The notes: generated by a model from the sequence alone, not told the origin. A DNA stretch of 64,000 nucleotides from SG8-30 sp963695085 (GCA_963695085.1 CAVOFV010000002.1:105383-169382), one strand, 5' to 3'; positions 18,139 through 27,067 are shown, numbered from the stretch's first letter. A program made the numbers and translations.

Positions 18139-18900
18139 ATGTTCCGCGCGGTCATTCCGGCGCGATTCGCGTCCACCCGCCTGCCGGGCAAGCCGCTGGC
18201 GGACATCGGCGGCCGGCCGATGATCCAGCACGTGCACGAACAGGTGGCGGCATCGGGTGCCGCCGAGGTCGTTGTCGCAACGGATGACGAGCGCATTGTC
18301 GCAGCCTGCGCCGCCTTCGGCGCCGACGTGCTGATGACCTCTGCGGCGCACCGGTCTGGCACCGACCGGCTGGCGGAGGTCGCGGTGCGGCGCGGCTGGC
18401 GCGACACCGACATCGTCGTCAATGTGCAGGGCGACGAACCGCTGCTGCCGCCGTCGCTGGTGAGGCAGGTCGCGGCGCTGCTCGAATCGGACTCGGGCGC
18501 GGACCTCGCCACGCTCGCCACGCCGATCGAGTCGCTCGAGGAGTTGCTCGACACCGCGGTCGTCAAGGTGGTGTGCCGCGCCGATGGGCGGGCGCTGTAT
18601 TTCAGTCGCGCGCCGATCCCCTGGCAGCGCGACGGGGCGGCCACCGGCCTCGCCTCGCAGCGGGACTTCAGCGATTCCTGGCGGCACCTGGGTCTGTATG
18701 CATACCGCGTCGGCGCCCTGGAGCGGCTCGCCGCAGCGCCGCCGGCGCCGCTCGAAATCGCCGAGCAGCTCGAGCAGCTGCGCGCGCTGCAGCTCGGCAT
18801 GGCCATCGCGGTAGGAGAGGCCCTCGCGCGGCCCGGTCCAGGCGTGGACACTCCCGCGGACCTCGCGCGGGTTCGGGCCGGGTTCGCCGGGCGGTCATGA
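18139..18900 (+). CDS. kdsB: CMP-KDO synthetase KdsB
   Basis: KdsB (3-deoxy-manno-octulosonate cytidylyltransferase) activates KDO with CTP for the lipopolysaccharide inner core. The 253-residue protein has the nucleotidyltransferase start VIPARFASTRLPGKPLADI, then VVVATDDERI, the metal-binding VNVQGDEPL and the sugar-binding segment FSRAPIPW. It follows the Trm112-like gene by four bases, and its stop overlaps the ATG of the aminotransferase gene. Confidence 0.96.
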   Translation: MFRAVIPARFASTRLPGKPLADIGGRPMIQHVHEQVAASGAAEVVVATDDERIVAACAAFGADVLMTSAAHRSGTDRLAEVAVRRGWRDTDIVVNVQGDEPLLPPSLVRQVAALLESDSGADLATLATPIESLEELLDTAVVKVVCRADGRALYFSRAPIPWQRDGAATGLASQRDFSDSWRHLGLYAYRVGALERLAAAPPAPLEIAEQLEQLRALQLGMAIAVGEALARPGPGVDTPADLARVRAGFAGRS

Positions 18901-20033
18901 GCGCGCGCCAAAGCGGCGTCGAGCCATTCCATGCCGTGGCGATCAACCGCCTCGCCCATGCACGCGCGCGCCGCGGCCTGGACGTCATCCACATGGAAGT
19001 CGGCCAGCCATCCGCCGGCGCGCCGCGCCTGGCGCTGGAGGCCGCCGGGCGCGCGTTGCGCACGGAAAAGCTCGGCTATTGGGAGAGTGGCGCGCTGCGG
19101 GAGCGGATCGCGAGGCATTACCGCGACTGGTACGGCGTTGACGTGGCGCCGGAGCGCGTGGTGCTGACGCCCGGCGCCTCGGGGGCGCTGCTGCTGGCCT
19201 TCACGGTGCTGCTGGACGCAGGGGATCGCGTCGCGATGGGTCGCCCGGGCTATCCGGCGTATCGCAACGTGCTGCGCGCACTCGGCATGCAGCCCCTCGA
19301 GCTGCCGTGCGGGGCCGACACGCGCTTCCAGCCGACCGCGGCGATGATCGAGGCGATCGATCCGGCGCCGGCGGCGCTGATCGTGGCAAGCCCGGCCAAC
19401 CCGACCGGCACGATGCTCGATCGCGACGAACTTGCGGCGCTGGCCGATGTATGCCGCCGGCGTCGCATTGCGCTGCTATCTGACGAGATTTACCACGGCA
19501 TCACCTACGGACAGCGCGCCGTCTCGGCGCTGGAGGTCGATGCGCAGCCCATCGTCATCAGCAGCTTCTCGAAGTACTGGTGCATGACCGGCTGGCGCCT
19601 GGGCTGGCTGATCGCGCCGCCGGAGATGGTGGATGCGATGAACAGCTACTCCGGCAACATCTTCCTGACGCCATCGGCCCTGTCGCAGCACGCGGCGCTG
19701 GCGGCGATGGACGCCGACGAGGAGCTGTCAGGGCATCTCGTCACCTACGCGGAGAACCGCGAGGCGCTGATGGTCGGCTTGCGTCGGCTCGGCATCACCG
19801 ACCTGGCGCCGGCGGACGGCGCGTTCTACGTGTATGCGGACATTGGCCACCTGACCGACGATTCGCTCGACTTCTGCAAGCGCCTGCTGGAAGACACGGG
19901 GGTCGCGTTCAACACGGGCCTCGATTTCGACCCCGGGCGGGGACACCGGACCTTGCGGATCTCGTTCGCCGTCTCACCTGCGGAAACACGCGAGGCGCTG
20001 CAACGCTTCGGCACATGGCTGCGTAAGGGCTGA
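18897..20033 (+). CDS. PLP-dependent class I/II aminotransferase
   Basis: The 378-residue enzyme has the fold-type I aminotransferase pattern: VLTPGASGALLLAF near residue 85, SPANPTGTMLD near 160, SDEIYHGITYG near 195 and the PLP lysine in SFSKYWCMTGWRLGW near 227. The C-terminal arginine is in TLRISFAVS. The substrate cannot be read from sequence; aspartate, alanine or aromatic amino acids are all possible. The ATG at 18897 overlaps the kdsB stop (ATGA). The much longer upstream open frame is out of phase with kdsB and is not real. Confidence 0.9.
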   Translation: MSARQSGVEPFHAVAINRLAHARARRGLDVIHMEVGQPSAGAPRLALEAAGRALRTEKLGYWESGALRERIARHYRDWYGVDVAPERVVLTPGASGALLLAFTVLLDAGDRVAMGRPGYPAYRNVLRALGMQPLELPCGADTRFQPTAAMIEAIDPAPAALIVASPANPTGTMLDRDELAALADVCRRRRIALLSDEIYHGITYGQRAVSALEVDAQPIVISSFSKYWCMTGWRLGWLIAPPEMVDAMNSYSGNIFLTPSALSQHAALAAMDADEELSGHLVTYAENREALMVGLRRLGITDLAPADGAFYVYADIGHLTDDSLDFCKRLLEDTGVAFNTGLDFDPGRGHRTLRISFAVSPAETREALQRFGTWLRKG

Positions 20034-20042
20034 CGGGAGCGC

Positions 20043-20510
20043 ATGATGTCCCGCCGCGTCCTGTTCGTCTGTCTGGGCAACATCTGCCGCTCGCCGACCG
20101 CGGAGGCGGTGTTCCGGCACCTGCTGCGGAACGAGGCGCCGGACCTCGATGTCGTGGCGGACTCCGCTGGCACGCATGCCTATCACGTCGGCGACCCGCC
20201 GGACGATCGGGCAATGGCCGCGGCGCGCCGCCGCGGAATTGTCATGGACGACCTGCGCGGGCGGCGGGTGCGCCGTGAGGACTTCACGGCATTCGACTTC
20301 GTGCTGGCGATGGACGAGGACAACCTGGCGGAACTGCGGCGCATGGCGCCACCGGAGTGCCACGCGCGCATCCAGCTGTTCCTGGACTACGCACCCGGGG
20401 CCGGGCGGCGCGAGGTGCCGGATCCGTACTACGGTGGCGAAACCGGCTTCGAGGACGTGCTCGACCTGGTCGAGGAGGCCGCCCGCGGACTGCTGGCGGC
20501 GCTGCGCTGA
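20043..20510 (+). CDS. Low-molecular-weight protein-tyrosine phosphatase
   Basis: The 155-residue protein carries the phosphatase P-loop VCLGNICRSPTAEA (nucleophile Cys of C-x5-R-S) and the general-acid loop DPYYGGETGFEDVLD near residue 125. The DPYYGG form is typical of small bacterial enzymes, including those beside exopolysaccharide genes and YfkJ-like ones; no tyrosine kinase gene is adjacent here. It begins ten bases after the aminotransferase and is probably the last gene of the operon, ending at an inverted repeat. Confidence 0.93.
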   Translation: MMSRRVLFVCLGNICRSPTAEAVFRHLLRNEAPDLDVVADSAGTHAYHVGDPPDDRAMAAARRRGIVMDDLRGRRVRREDFTAFDFVLAMDEDNLAELRRMAPPECHARIQLFLDYAPGAGRREVPDPYYGGETGFEDVLDLVEEAARGLLAALR

Positions 20511-20513
20511 AAT

Positions 20514-20554
20514 GCCGCCAGGCAACGCCCCGCATGGGGGCGATGCCTGGTGGC
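20514..20554. terminator. Inverted repeat between convergent genes
   Basis: GCCGCCAGGCA (20514-20524) and TGCCTGGTGGC (20544-20554) pair with one mismatch around an inner GC-rich stem (CGCCCC/GGGGCG). The hairpin fills the gap between the convergent phosphatase and rne genes and could terminate both. It lacks a clear T-run on either side. Confidence 0.5.
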
Positions 20555-20562
20555 AACGTGAA

Positions 20563-23232
20563 TCAGTCGGGGTCCTTCGGGTCAAAATGATGGCCGCCGG
20601 CCGGCGACGATGACCATACCGTGTAGGTGCTGGTCGCAGGTCTTGGCCTTGGGGGAGGCTCTTGCGGTGCGGTCGGTTCCGGTATCGGATCGACGTCGAT
20701 CACCGGTTTCGCAACCGTCTCTGCCGGTGCGCCGCCATCCTGCTGCGAGGCGGGGGTGGTCGCCGGCGCCTCGGGCTCAATGACTTCCTCTGCAACGGAC
20801 GCGGGCCCGGCCGGCTCGGCGTCGGCCGTGGCAAACGCAAGCTGTTCCGGCACCTTGGCCTTCGCAGCGGCCGGCTCGACCGCCACCACGGCACGTTCGC
20901 GCGGCACCGCGGAAGCGGTCTCAGGCGTGGCGGCACCGTCGCCGCCGTGGACCGGCACCGCGTCGCCGTCGGGGGCGGCGGTGGGAGCCCTTGCGCCGCC
21001 GACTTCGGCGGTTCCCGGCTCAGCGGCCACGCTGGCGGGCATCGCCGCCGCGGACTCGTCGCTGCGTGGCGGATGCCGTTCAGCGGGCGTTGCGGCCGCC
21101 GTTGCGACCGCCGGACCAGCTGCAGCGTCTTCCGTCCGGCTGCGCCCGCGCCCGCGTCGCCGCCGTCGCCTGCGTTTGCGTTCGCCGTCAGGCGGCGGTT
21201 CGCCGTTGTCCGTGGACGGTGCGCGCGGCGTCGCCGTGCCCGCGGGCGCCGCAACGCTCGCGGTTTCACTGCCGTGTGCCCGCCGGGGTGGCCGTTCGGT
21301 GCGTGCCGCCCCGCCGCCTTCCTGCCCTTCCTGCGCGCGATGCCGACCACGGCCCCGCTTGCTGCGCCGCGCGCCGCGTGCCGGCTGTTCGGCGCCCTCG
21401 TCCTGGCCGTCACCGGGCTTGCCACGTGTGGCGGTTCCGGCCGGTTCTGCACGCCGCCGCCGGCGATGCTCGTCATGGCGGCGCTTGCCGCGCTGCGGCC
21501 GCGGAGCAGGGGCTGCGGGCGCCTGCGGAGTGGCTGCGCCCAGGCCCTTCAGCCACGTGACCAGCCGTGCCAGCAGCCCTGGTCCTGCCGGCGCGGCGCG
21601 CGGCGCCGTGACCGGCGCGGGGCCGGTCGGCACGATGGTCTGCACGGCGGGGCCTGCAGCCAGTGGCTTCTTCTCGGCCTCCGTCTTGAAGTCGATCTCG
21701 GTCGGTGCCTTGTCGGCCATCTGGTAGCTGGCGGCGGCATTCTCCGGCAGGCCGGCCTCATCGTCCCTGACGCGCTTGATGAAGTAGTTGGGCGTCTCGA
21801 TGTTCGGGTTCGGCACCAGGATGATGTCGGTCTCGCTGCGGTTCTCGACCTCGTTCAGCCATGTGCGCTTCTCGTTGATGAGGAAGGTCGCGACATCCAC
21901 CGGCAGCTGTGCCACGACCCGTGCAGTGCGCTCCTTGCGCGCTTCCTCGTCGAGCAGGCGCAACAATGCCAGCGCCATGGACTCGACGCTGCGGATCGTG
22001 CCCTGACCGCTGCAGCGCGGGCACATCGTGTGGGTCGCCTCGCCCAGCGACGGGCGCAGCCGCTGGCGCGACATCTCCATCAGTCCGAAGCGCGAGATGC
22101 GGCCGAGCTGGATTCGCGCGCGGTCCATGCGGACCGCCTCGCGCAGCCGGTCCTCGACCATCTGCTGGTTCTTCTTCGACTCCATGTCGATGAAATCGAT
22201 GACGATCAGTCCGCCGATGTCGCGGATGCGCAGCTGGCGGGCGATTTCGTCCGCGGCCTCCAGGTTGGTGTTGGTCGCCGTCGTCTCGATGTCGGCGGCG
22301 CGCGTCGCGCGGGCCGAGTTGATGTCGATCGAGACCAGCGCTTCGGAGTAGTCGATGACGATGCTGCCGCCCGACGGCAAGTGCACGGTGTGACCGTACG
22401 CGGACTCGATCTGGCTCTCGATCTGGTAGCGGGTGAACAGCGGCACATCGTCCGTGTACTGCTTCAGCATGCGCTGTGCATCCGGCGGCAGGAACCGCTG
22501 CACGTATTCGAATGCGCGCTGATAGGCGCCGGGGTCGTCGATCAGCACTTCGCCGATGTCGTCGGTCAGGTAATCGCGCAGCGCCCGCGTCAGCGGGTCG
22601 CTTTCCTGGTAGACGAGGAATGGCGCGCTGCGCCGGCCGCCCGCATCGATGATCGCGTCCCAGTTGGCACGCAGATTGTCGAGGTCCCACTGCAGTTCTT
22701 CCGCCGAGCGTCCGACGCCGGCGGTGCGCACGATGCTGCCCATGCCGTCCGGGATGTGCAGCTGCTGCAACGCATCGCGGGTCGCGTCGCGGTCCTCGCC
22801 CTCGATCCGTCGGGAGACACCACCGGCATGCGGATTGTTCGGCATCAGCACGAGGAAGCGCCCGGCCAGGCTGATGTAGGTCGTGAGCGCGGCACCCTTG
22901 TTGCCGCGTTCCTCCTTCTCGACCTGCACGACCAGCTCCTGGCCCTCCTGCAATACGTCGCGGATTCCGTAGCGGGCCCCGGGGGCCGGCTGGAACCGGT
23001 AGTACTCGCGGGCCACTTCCTTCAGCGGCAGGAAGCCCTGGCGCTGCGAACCGTAGTCGACAAATGCCGCCTCGAGGCTGGGCTCGACGCGCGTGATGCG
23101 CCCCTTGTAGACGTTCGCCTTCTTCTGTTCGCGGGACGGCAGCTCGATGGACAGGTCGTAAAGCTTCTGGCCGTCAACCAGTGCTACGCGCAACTCCTCT
23201 TGCTGAGTTGCATTGATGAGCATTCTCTTCAT
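20563..23232 (-). CDS. rne: Ribonuclease E
   Basis: RNase E is the main endoribonuclease of mRNA decay and of rRNA and tRNA maturation, and the scaffold of the degradosome. The 889-residue protein has a catalytic N-terminal half with an S1 domain (about 36-120) and the Mg-binding acidic residues in VSIDINSARAT and VIDFIDMESKKN. The zinc-link is CPRCSGQGTI. The C-terminal half (from about residue 530) is low-complexity, rich in Arg, Ala and Pro, with basic runs such as KRRRRRRRGRGR, as expected for the RNA-binding and scaffold region. The start is placed at MKRMLINATQQEE; upstream codons are not conserved. A long divergent intergenic region precedes it. Confidence 0.95.
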   Translation of the reverse strand: MKRMLINATQQEELRVALVDGQKLYDLSIELPSREQKKANVYKGRITRVEPSLEAAFVDYGSQRQGFLPLKEVAREYYRFQPAPGARYGIRDVLQEGQELVVQVEKEERGNKGAALTTYISLAGRFLVLMPNNPHAGGVSRRIEGEDRDATRDALQQLHIPDGMGSIVRTAGVGRSAEELQWDLDNLRANWDAIIDAGGRRSAPFLVYQESDPLTRALRDYLTDDIGEVLIDDPGAYQRAFEYVQRFLPPDAQRMLKQYTDDVPLFTRYQIESQIESAYGHTVHLPSGGSIVIDYSEALVSIDINSARATRAADIETTATNTNLEAADEIARQLRIRDIGGLIVIDFIDMESKKNQQMVEDRLREAVRMDRARIQLGRISRFGLMEMSRQRLRPSLGEATHTMCPRCSGQGTIRSVESMALALLRLLDEEARKERTARVVAQLPVDVATFLINEKRTWLNEVENRSETDIILVPNPNIETPNYFIKRVRDDEAGLPENAAASYQMADKAPTEIDFKTEAEKKPLAAGPAVQTIVPTGPAPVTAPRAAPAGPGLLARLVTWLKGLGAATPQAPAAPAPRPQRGKRRHDEHRRRRRAEPAGTATRGKPGDGQDEGAEQPARGARRSKRGRGRHRAQEGQEGGGAARTERPPRRAHGSETASVAAPAGTATPRAPSTDNGEPPPDGERKRRRRRRRGRGRSRTEDAAAGPAVATAAATPAERHPPRSDESAAAMPASVAAEPGTAEVGGARAPTAAPDGDAVPVHGGDGAATPETASAVPRERAVVAVEPAAAKAKVPEQLAFATADAEPAGPASVAEEVIEPEAPATTPASQQDGGAPAETVAKPVIDVDPIPEPTAPQEPPPRPRPATSTYTVWSSSPAGGHHFDPKDPD

Positions 23233-23664
23233 GTGCCCCTTCCGAGGTACGGGGGGCCGGGAAGCCTGGGGTGCGCGTTGCAGCACGCTTGCGGAGCAGG
23301 TTCATCACCGGGTGTGCAGGTGCCTGGCAGACGGGGCCGGCGCGCCCTGCGGCGCGCTGACTGACCCTCACTTCATGCCACGTCGCTGCGGACATGCCTG
23401 GGATTCTCTTGATCTTCCGCGGACTGCGCCCATCTGGGCACGCGTCCAAGCTTTCGGCCGGGCGATGGCCTGGTTGACCAGGACCAACTAACATGCGGCG
23501 CCTGCCCGGAATGGACACCGGCCGCGTTGGCGGGGTGTGCTCACGGGGATGGCCGCGCAATCATCGGCGGCGCTTCCGCAGCGTATGCGGTCTGCGCCAG
23601 CCAGACTGACGGGGCGAAACAGTAGCGTTAAGCCTACGGAAAATCAATACCTTAGGAAACAAAC
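23233..23664. other. Divergent intergenic region rne / rluC
   Basis: This 432-base gap separates rne (leftward) from rluC (rightward) and has no convincing gene. It should hold both promoters and the rne leader, which in other Gammaproteobacteria is long and autoregulatory. The part next to rluC (about 23617-23664) is AT-rich compared with its surroundings and ends in a good ribosome site (AGGAAAC) before the rluC ATG. I could not define a convincing -35/-10 pair or a conserved rne leader hairpin by eye. Confidence 0.5.
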
Positions 23665-24624
23665 ATGCCTCGCGCCGCAAATTCCCCCCAATCAGTGCGC
23701 CATGTCGACGTGGGTGCCGGCGAGGAAGGCCAGAGAATCGACAATTTCCTGCTGCGCGAACTCAAGGGCGTGCCGCGCAGCCACGTCTACCGTCTGCTCA
23801 GGCGCGGCGAGGTGCGGATCAACGGCAAGCGCGCCCGAGCCCAGCAGCGACTGCTCGCGGGGGACACGGTCAGGCTGCCACCCGTGCGCACGGCCTTGCC
23901 GGCGGCGCCGGGGACGGTGTCCGCCGCGTCGCGCCAGGCGTTGCGCGACGCCGTCCTCTATGAGGACCGGCGGATACTGGCGCTCGACAAGCCCACCGGA
24001 CTGGCGGCGCACGGCGGCTCGGGCCTGGCCTTCGGCGCGATCGAGGCGCTGCGTGCCTTGTATCCGGACGAGGACCTCGAACTGGCTCACCGGCTGGACC
24101 GCGACACCAGCGGCGTGCTGCTGGTGACCCGTGACCGCGCATCGCTGCGCGCACTGCACGCACTGCTGCGTGAGGGCAAGGTCGACAAGCGCTACCTCGC
24201 GCTGCTCAAGGGCCGCTGGACCCTCGGCCGCAAGAAAGTGACTGCCCCGCTCAAGACCAACCTGCGGCAGGGCGGCGAGCGCGTCGTCAAGGTGCACGAG
24301 GACGGCAAGCAGGCCGCGAGCACCTTCGAGCCGGGGCGGCGTTTCGGCGCGCGCGCGACGCTCGTCGAGGTGGGCCTGCACACCGGGCGCACGCATCAGA
24401 TCCGCGTGCATGCCGCCTTCGCGGGCCACCCGATCGCGGGCGACGAAAAGTACGGCGATCGGGACTTCAACCGGGAGATGAAACCGCTCGGCCTGCGCCG
24501 CATGTTCCTGCATGCGCGCTCGATCGCATTCACGTGGCCGGATTCCGGTCAGCACTGCAAGGTGGTCGCGCCGTTGCCGGCGGACCTGGAGTCGGTGCTC
24601 GAGAGGATGGCGGAGGTCGGCTAA
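23665..24624 (+). CDS. rluC: 23S rRNA pseudouridine synthase RluC
   Basis: This is an RluA-family enzyme; RluC makes pseudouridines 955, 2504 and 2580 of 23S rRNA. The 319-residue protein has an N-terminal S4 RNA-binding domain (about 20-80: QRIDNFLLRELKGVPRSHVYRLLRRG) and the catalytic motif HRLDRDTSGVLL near residue 140. The GRTHQIRVH motif lies near 250. The assignment to RluC rather than RluD follows from the divergent rne and nearby maf, the order seen in E. coli. The stop codon interlocks with that of maf. Confidence 0.93.
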   Translation: MPRAANSPQSVRHVDVGAGEEGQRIDNFLLRELKGVPRSHVYRLLRRGEVRINGKRARAQQRLLAGDTVRLPPVRTALPAAPGTVSAASRQALRDAVLYEDRRILALDKPTGLAAHGGSGLAFGAIEALRALYPDEDLELAHRLDRDTSGVLLVTRDRASLRALHALLREGKVDKRYLALLKGRWTLGRKKVTAPLKTNLRQGGERVVKVHEDGKQAASTFEPGRRFGARATLVEVGLHTGRTHQIRVHAAFAGHPIAGDEKYGDRDFNREMKPLGLRRMFLHARSIAFTWPDSGQHCKVVAPLPADLESVLERMAEVG

Positions 24625-25226
24625 CCGCTGTCCGCCCGACCGAGCGGATCCAGACCTACCTGGCTCAGCGCCGCGGCGACCCAGATCAGCGGCAGGCCCA
24701 CGAGCGCGGTCGGGTCCAGGCTGTCGATGCGCTCCAGCAGCGCGATGCCAAGGCCTTCGCTCTTGAAGCCGCCGGCGCAGTCCAGCGGGCGTTCGCGGCC
24801 GACGTAGTGGCGGATCCGCTGCGGGTCCAGGTGCCGGAACAACACCCGCGTCTCGTCCACGTGTTGCAGCACGCGTGGGTCGCCGGTGCGCAGCAGGCAG
24901 ACCGCGGTGAAGAATTCGACCTGGCGCCCGCTGGAGCCCTGCAGTTGCGCTTCGCAGCGCGGCGCATCCAGCGGCTTGCCGAGCACCGCCCCGTCGCGCG
25001 TGGCCACCTGGTCCGCGCCGAGGACCCAGGCGTTGGGGTGGCGCCGCGCGACCGCGGCAGCCTTCGCATGCGCGAGGCGCGCCGCGAGGGCCGGCGGAGC
25101 TTCTCCGTCCCGGGCCTGCTCGTCGGTGCCCGGCGCTGCGGTGGAAAACGGCACGCCCAGCCGCGCCAGCAGCTCGGCCCGGTAGGTGGACGTGGAGGCG
25201 AGGATCAGCGATGGCGTGGACGTCAT
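24621..25226 (-). CDS. maf: Maf-family nucleotide pyrophosphatase (YceF type)
   Basis: Maf proteins hydrolyse non-canonical nucleoside triphosphates; the YceF subgroup prefers 7-methyl-GTP. The 201-residue protein has the start LILASTSTYRAELLARLGVPF, the catalytic acidic segment VLGADQVA and the GKPLDA and DCAGGFKSEGLG motifs. The context rluC-maf-yceD-rpmF matches the E. coli yceF locus. It is transcribed toward rluC, and the two stop codons share bases (CTAA). The start is 77 bases from yceD. Confidence 0.92.
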   Translation of the reverse strand: MTSTPSLILASTSTYRAELLARLGVPFSTAAPGTDEQARDGEAPPALAARLAHAKAAAVARRHPNAWVLGADQVATRDGAVLGKPLDAPRCEAQLQGSSGRQVEFFTAVCLLRTGDPRVLQHVDETRVLFRHLDPQRIRHYVGRERPLDCAGGFKSEGLGIALLERIDSLDPTALVGLPLIWVAAALSQVGLDPLGRADSG

Positions 25227-25264
25227 AGCGCGTGGAAAAACAAGGGTTTGCGACGCAGGTTATT

Positions 25265-25293
25265 TTGACACGGGCAGGTGCGGTCACTATGAT
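25265..25293 (+). promoter_or_regulatory. Strong sigma-70 promoter for yceD-rpmF-fabH
   Basis: TTGACA (25265-25270) and TATGAT (25288-25293) are separated by exactly 17 bases, nearly the consensus. Transcription should begin near 25300, only about three bases before the yceD ATG at 25303, and no ribosome-binding site lies between. The promoter is in the gap between the divergent maf and yceD genes. Confidence 0.85.
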
Positions 25294-25302
25294 ACCGCGC
25301 CC

Positions 25303-25809
25303 ATGTCAGCACCCCCGGACGATCGAGTCGACGTCTCGGCCCTGGCTGCCGCGGGCGCCACCGCGGCGCGCCGGTACGGGCTCGGCGAATTTCCCCGGCT
25401 GGCCGACGTACTCGCCGGCACCGGCGGGGAAGCCGAGGCGCGGTTCCGCTTCGTGCAGCTCGCGGCGGACACCGGCGGCTGCGAGCTGGACGTGAAGGCG
25501 GCCGCGACCTTGCGCTGCGAGCGATGCCTCGAGGTGTTCGTCGAGACGCTGCAGTCGTCGACGCGGCTGGCGTTCGTGTTCGAGGGGCAGCAGACCGGCC
25601 CGGTGCCGGCAGGATACGAGGAGCTGGCCGTGCCTGCGGGGCGGATCAGCCTGCGCGAGCTGGTCGAGGACGAGTTGCTGCTGTCCTTGCCGCTCGTGGC
25701 GAAACACGGCGACGGCACCGCGTGCGCGCGAGGCGCGACGCCCGAGGCCCGCCCGGGAACGGATCTGCGCAGGCCGTTCGCCGGATTGAAGGAACTGTTG
25801 AAGCGTTGA
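25303..25809 (+). CDS. yceD: YceD/DUF177 family protein (23S rRNA accumulation protein)
   Basis: The 168-residue protein has the DUF177 pattern: a variable N-terminal half, then AATLRCERCLEVF with the CxxC pair, LAFVFEG and LVEDELLLSLPLVAKHG. YceD is linked to 23S rRNA accumulation in E. coli and nearly always precedes rpmF; no enzymatic role is known. The ATG at 25303 is chosen because the upstream codons of the frame lie within the promoter. This makes the mRNA almost leaderless. It is followed 15 bases later by rpmF. Confidence 0.9.
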   Translation: MSAPPDDRVDVSALAAAGATAARRYGLGEFPRLADVLAGTGGEAEARFRFVQLAADTGGCELDVKAAATLRCERCLEVFVETLQSSTRLAFVFEGQQTGPVPAGYEELAVPAGRISLRELVEDELLLSLPLVAKHGDGTACARGATPEARPGTDLRRPFAGLKELLKR

Positions 25810-25824
25810 GACTGGAGACCCGAA

Positions 25825-26016
25825 ATGCCCGTTCAGAAAAGCCGTAAGACGCCTTCCACCCGCGGCATGCGCCGCGCGCATGATCGTCTCAAGAAGCCCG
25901 CCCTGTCGAAGGACCCCACCACCGGCGAGACGCACGCGCGTCACCGCATCAGCCGTGACGGTTACTATCGCGGCAAGCAGGTGATCGAGAAGCCAGCCGA
26001 GGAAACGCAGGACTGA
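25825..26016 (+). CDS. rpmF: 50S ribosomal protein L32
   Basis: The 63-residue basic protein begins MPVQKSRKTPSTRGMRRAHD, the standard L32 N-terminus, and continues KPALSKDPTTGETHARHRIS. It is of the zinc-free type, with no CxxC motif. It is co-transcribed with yceD. In most Gammaproteobacteria plsX comes next; here an 82-base GC-rich spacer leads directly to fabH. Confidence 0.98.
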   Translation: MPVQKSRKTPSTRGMRRAHDRLKKPALSKDPTTGETHARHRISRDGYYRGKQVIEKPAEETQD

Positions 26017-26098
26017 GGTCCGCGGCGTCCCGGCGGGCGGGCGCCCGCTGACAGCCCGGTCCTGGGCCGGCCGTTGCCCCGAAGGGGAGGGTGGGATC

Positions 26099-27067
26099 AT
26101 GTATTCACGCATCGCCGGTACGGGTGGCTACCTGCCGGACAAGGTATTGACCAACGCCGACCTCGAGAAGATGGTCGATACCACGGACGAGTGGATCCGC
26201 ACCCGTACCGGCATCGAGCGGCGCCACATCGCCGCGGCCGAGGAGACCAGTTCCTCGATGGGCGAGCACGCCGCGCGCCGTGCGCTGCGTGCCGCGGGAC
26301 TCACGACCGGCGACGTCGATTTCATCGTCGTCGGCACGACCACTCCGGACCTGATCTTTCCCAATACGGGGACGCTGCTGCAGCAGCGCCTCGGCATCCA
26401 CGGCTGTCCTTCGTTTGCGCTGGAGGCCGCCTGCAGCGGCTTCGTCTACGCGCTGTCGGTCGCGGACAAGTTCGTGCGCTCCGGCGAAAGCAAGTGCGCG
26501 CTGGTGGTCGGCGTGGAACTCCTGTCGCGCATCACGGACTGGAGTGATCGCAACACCTGCGTGCTGTTCGGCGACGGTGCCGGAGCGGTCGTCCTGACGC
26601 CGTCGGTCGAGGCGGGCGTCATCAATACCCACCTGCACTCGGACGGTCGCTACAAGGACCTACTGTACTTTCCCTATGGCGTGTCGTCGGGCTTCGACAA
26701 GCTGCGCGCGGGCGCGCCCGGCGGCGTCACGATGCGCGGCAACGATGTCTTCAAGGTTGCCGTCCGTACCCTGTCGCGGCTGGTCGACGAGACGCTGGCC
26801 AAGAATGGCGTCGACCGCCACGAAATCGACTGGCTGGTGCCGCACCAGGCCAACCTGCGCATCATCCAGGCGGCGGCCGCCAAGCTGGACATGCCGATGG
26901 ACAAGGTCGTGCTGACCGTACAGGAGCACGGCAATACTTCGACGGCGTCGATCCCGCTGGCGCTGGATACCGCCGTGCGCGACGGACGGATCCGCCGCGG
27001 GCACCTGCTGTTGCTGGAGACTTTCGGCGGGGGATTCACGTGGGGCTCGGCGCTGGTGCGGTTCTGA
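26099..27067 (+). CDS. fabH: 3-oxoacyl-[ACP] synthase III (FabH)
   Basis: FabH condenses acetyl-CoA with malonyl-ACP to start fatty acid synthesis. The 322-residue protein carries the whole catalytic triad: Cys in LEAACSGFVYAL (about residue 113), His in VPHQANLRI (about 249) and Asn in GNTSTASIP (about 279). The length is normal. The start has a strong ribosome site (GGGGAGGG). It follows rpmF without plsX and is not followed by fabD, fabG or acpP, so it is separated from the usual fab cluster. A specialised KAS III paralogue cannot be excluded. Confidence 0.92.
   Translation: MYSRIAGTGGYLPDKVLTNADLEKMVDTTDEWIRTRTGIERRHIAAAEETSSSMGEHAARRALRAAGLTTGDVDFIVVGTTTPDLIFPNTGTLLQQRLGIHGCPSFALEAACSGFVYALSVADKFVRSGESKCALVVGVELLSRITDWSDRNTCVLFGDGAGAVVLTPSVEAGVINTHLHSDGRYKDLLYFPYGVSSGFDKLRAGAPGGVTMRGNDVFKVAVRTLSRLVDETLAKNGVDRHEIDWLVPHQANLRIIQAAAAKLDMPMDKVVLTVQEHGNTSTASIPLALDTAVRDGRIRRGHLLLLETFGGGFTWGSALVRF

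Noticed and set aside
18573..18896. N-terminal extension of the aminotransferase
   Set aside because: The open frame continues upstream inside kdsB in another phase; the extension is Arg/Ala-rich and not conserved, and the ATG at 18897 overlaps the kdsB stop.
20662..23364. A 900-codon plus-strand open frame opposite rne
   Set aside because: It mirrors the rne coding frame, has low-complexity composition and no recognisable domain; GC-rich codon use leaves antisense frames open.
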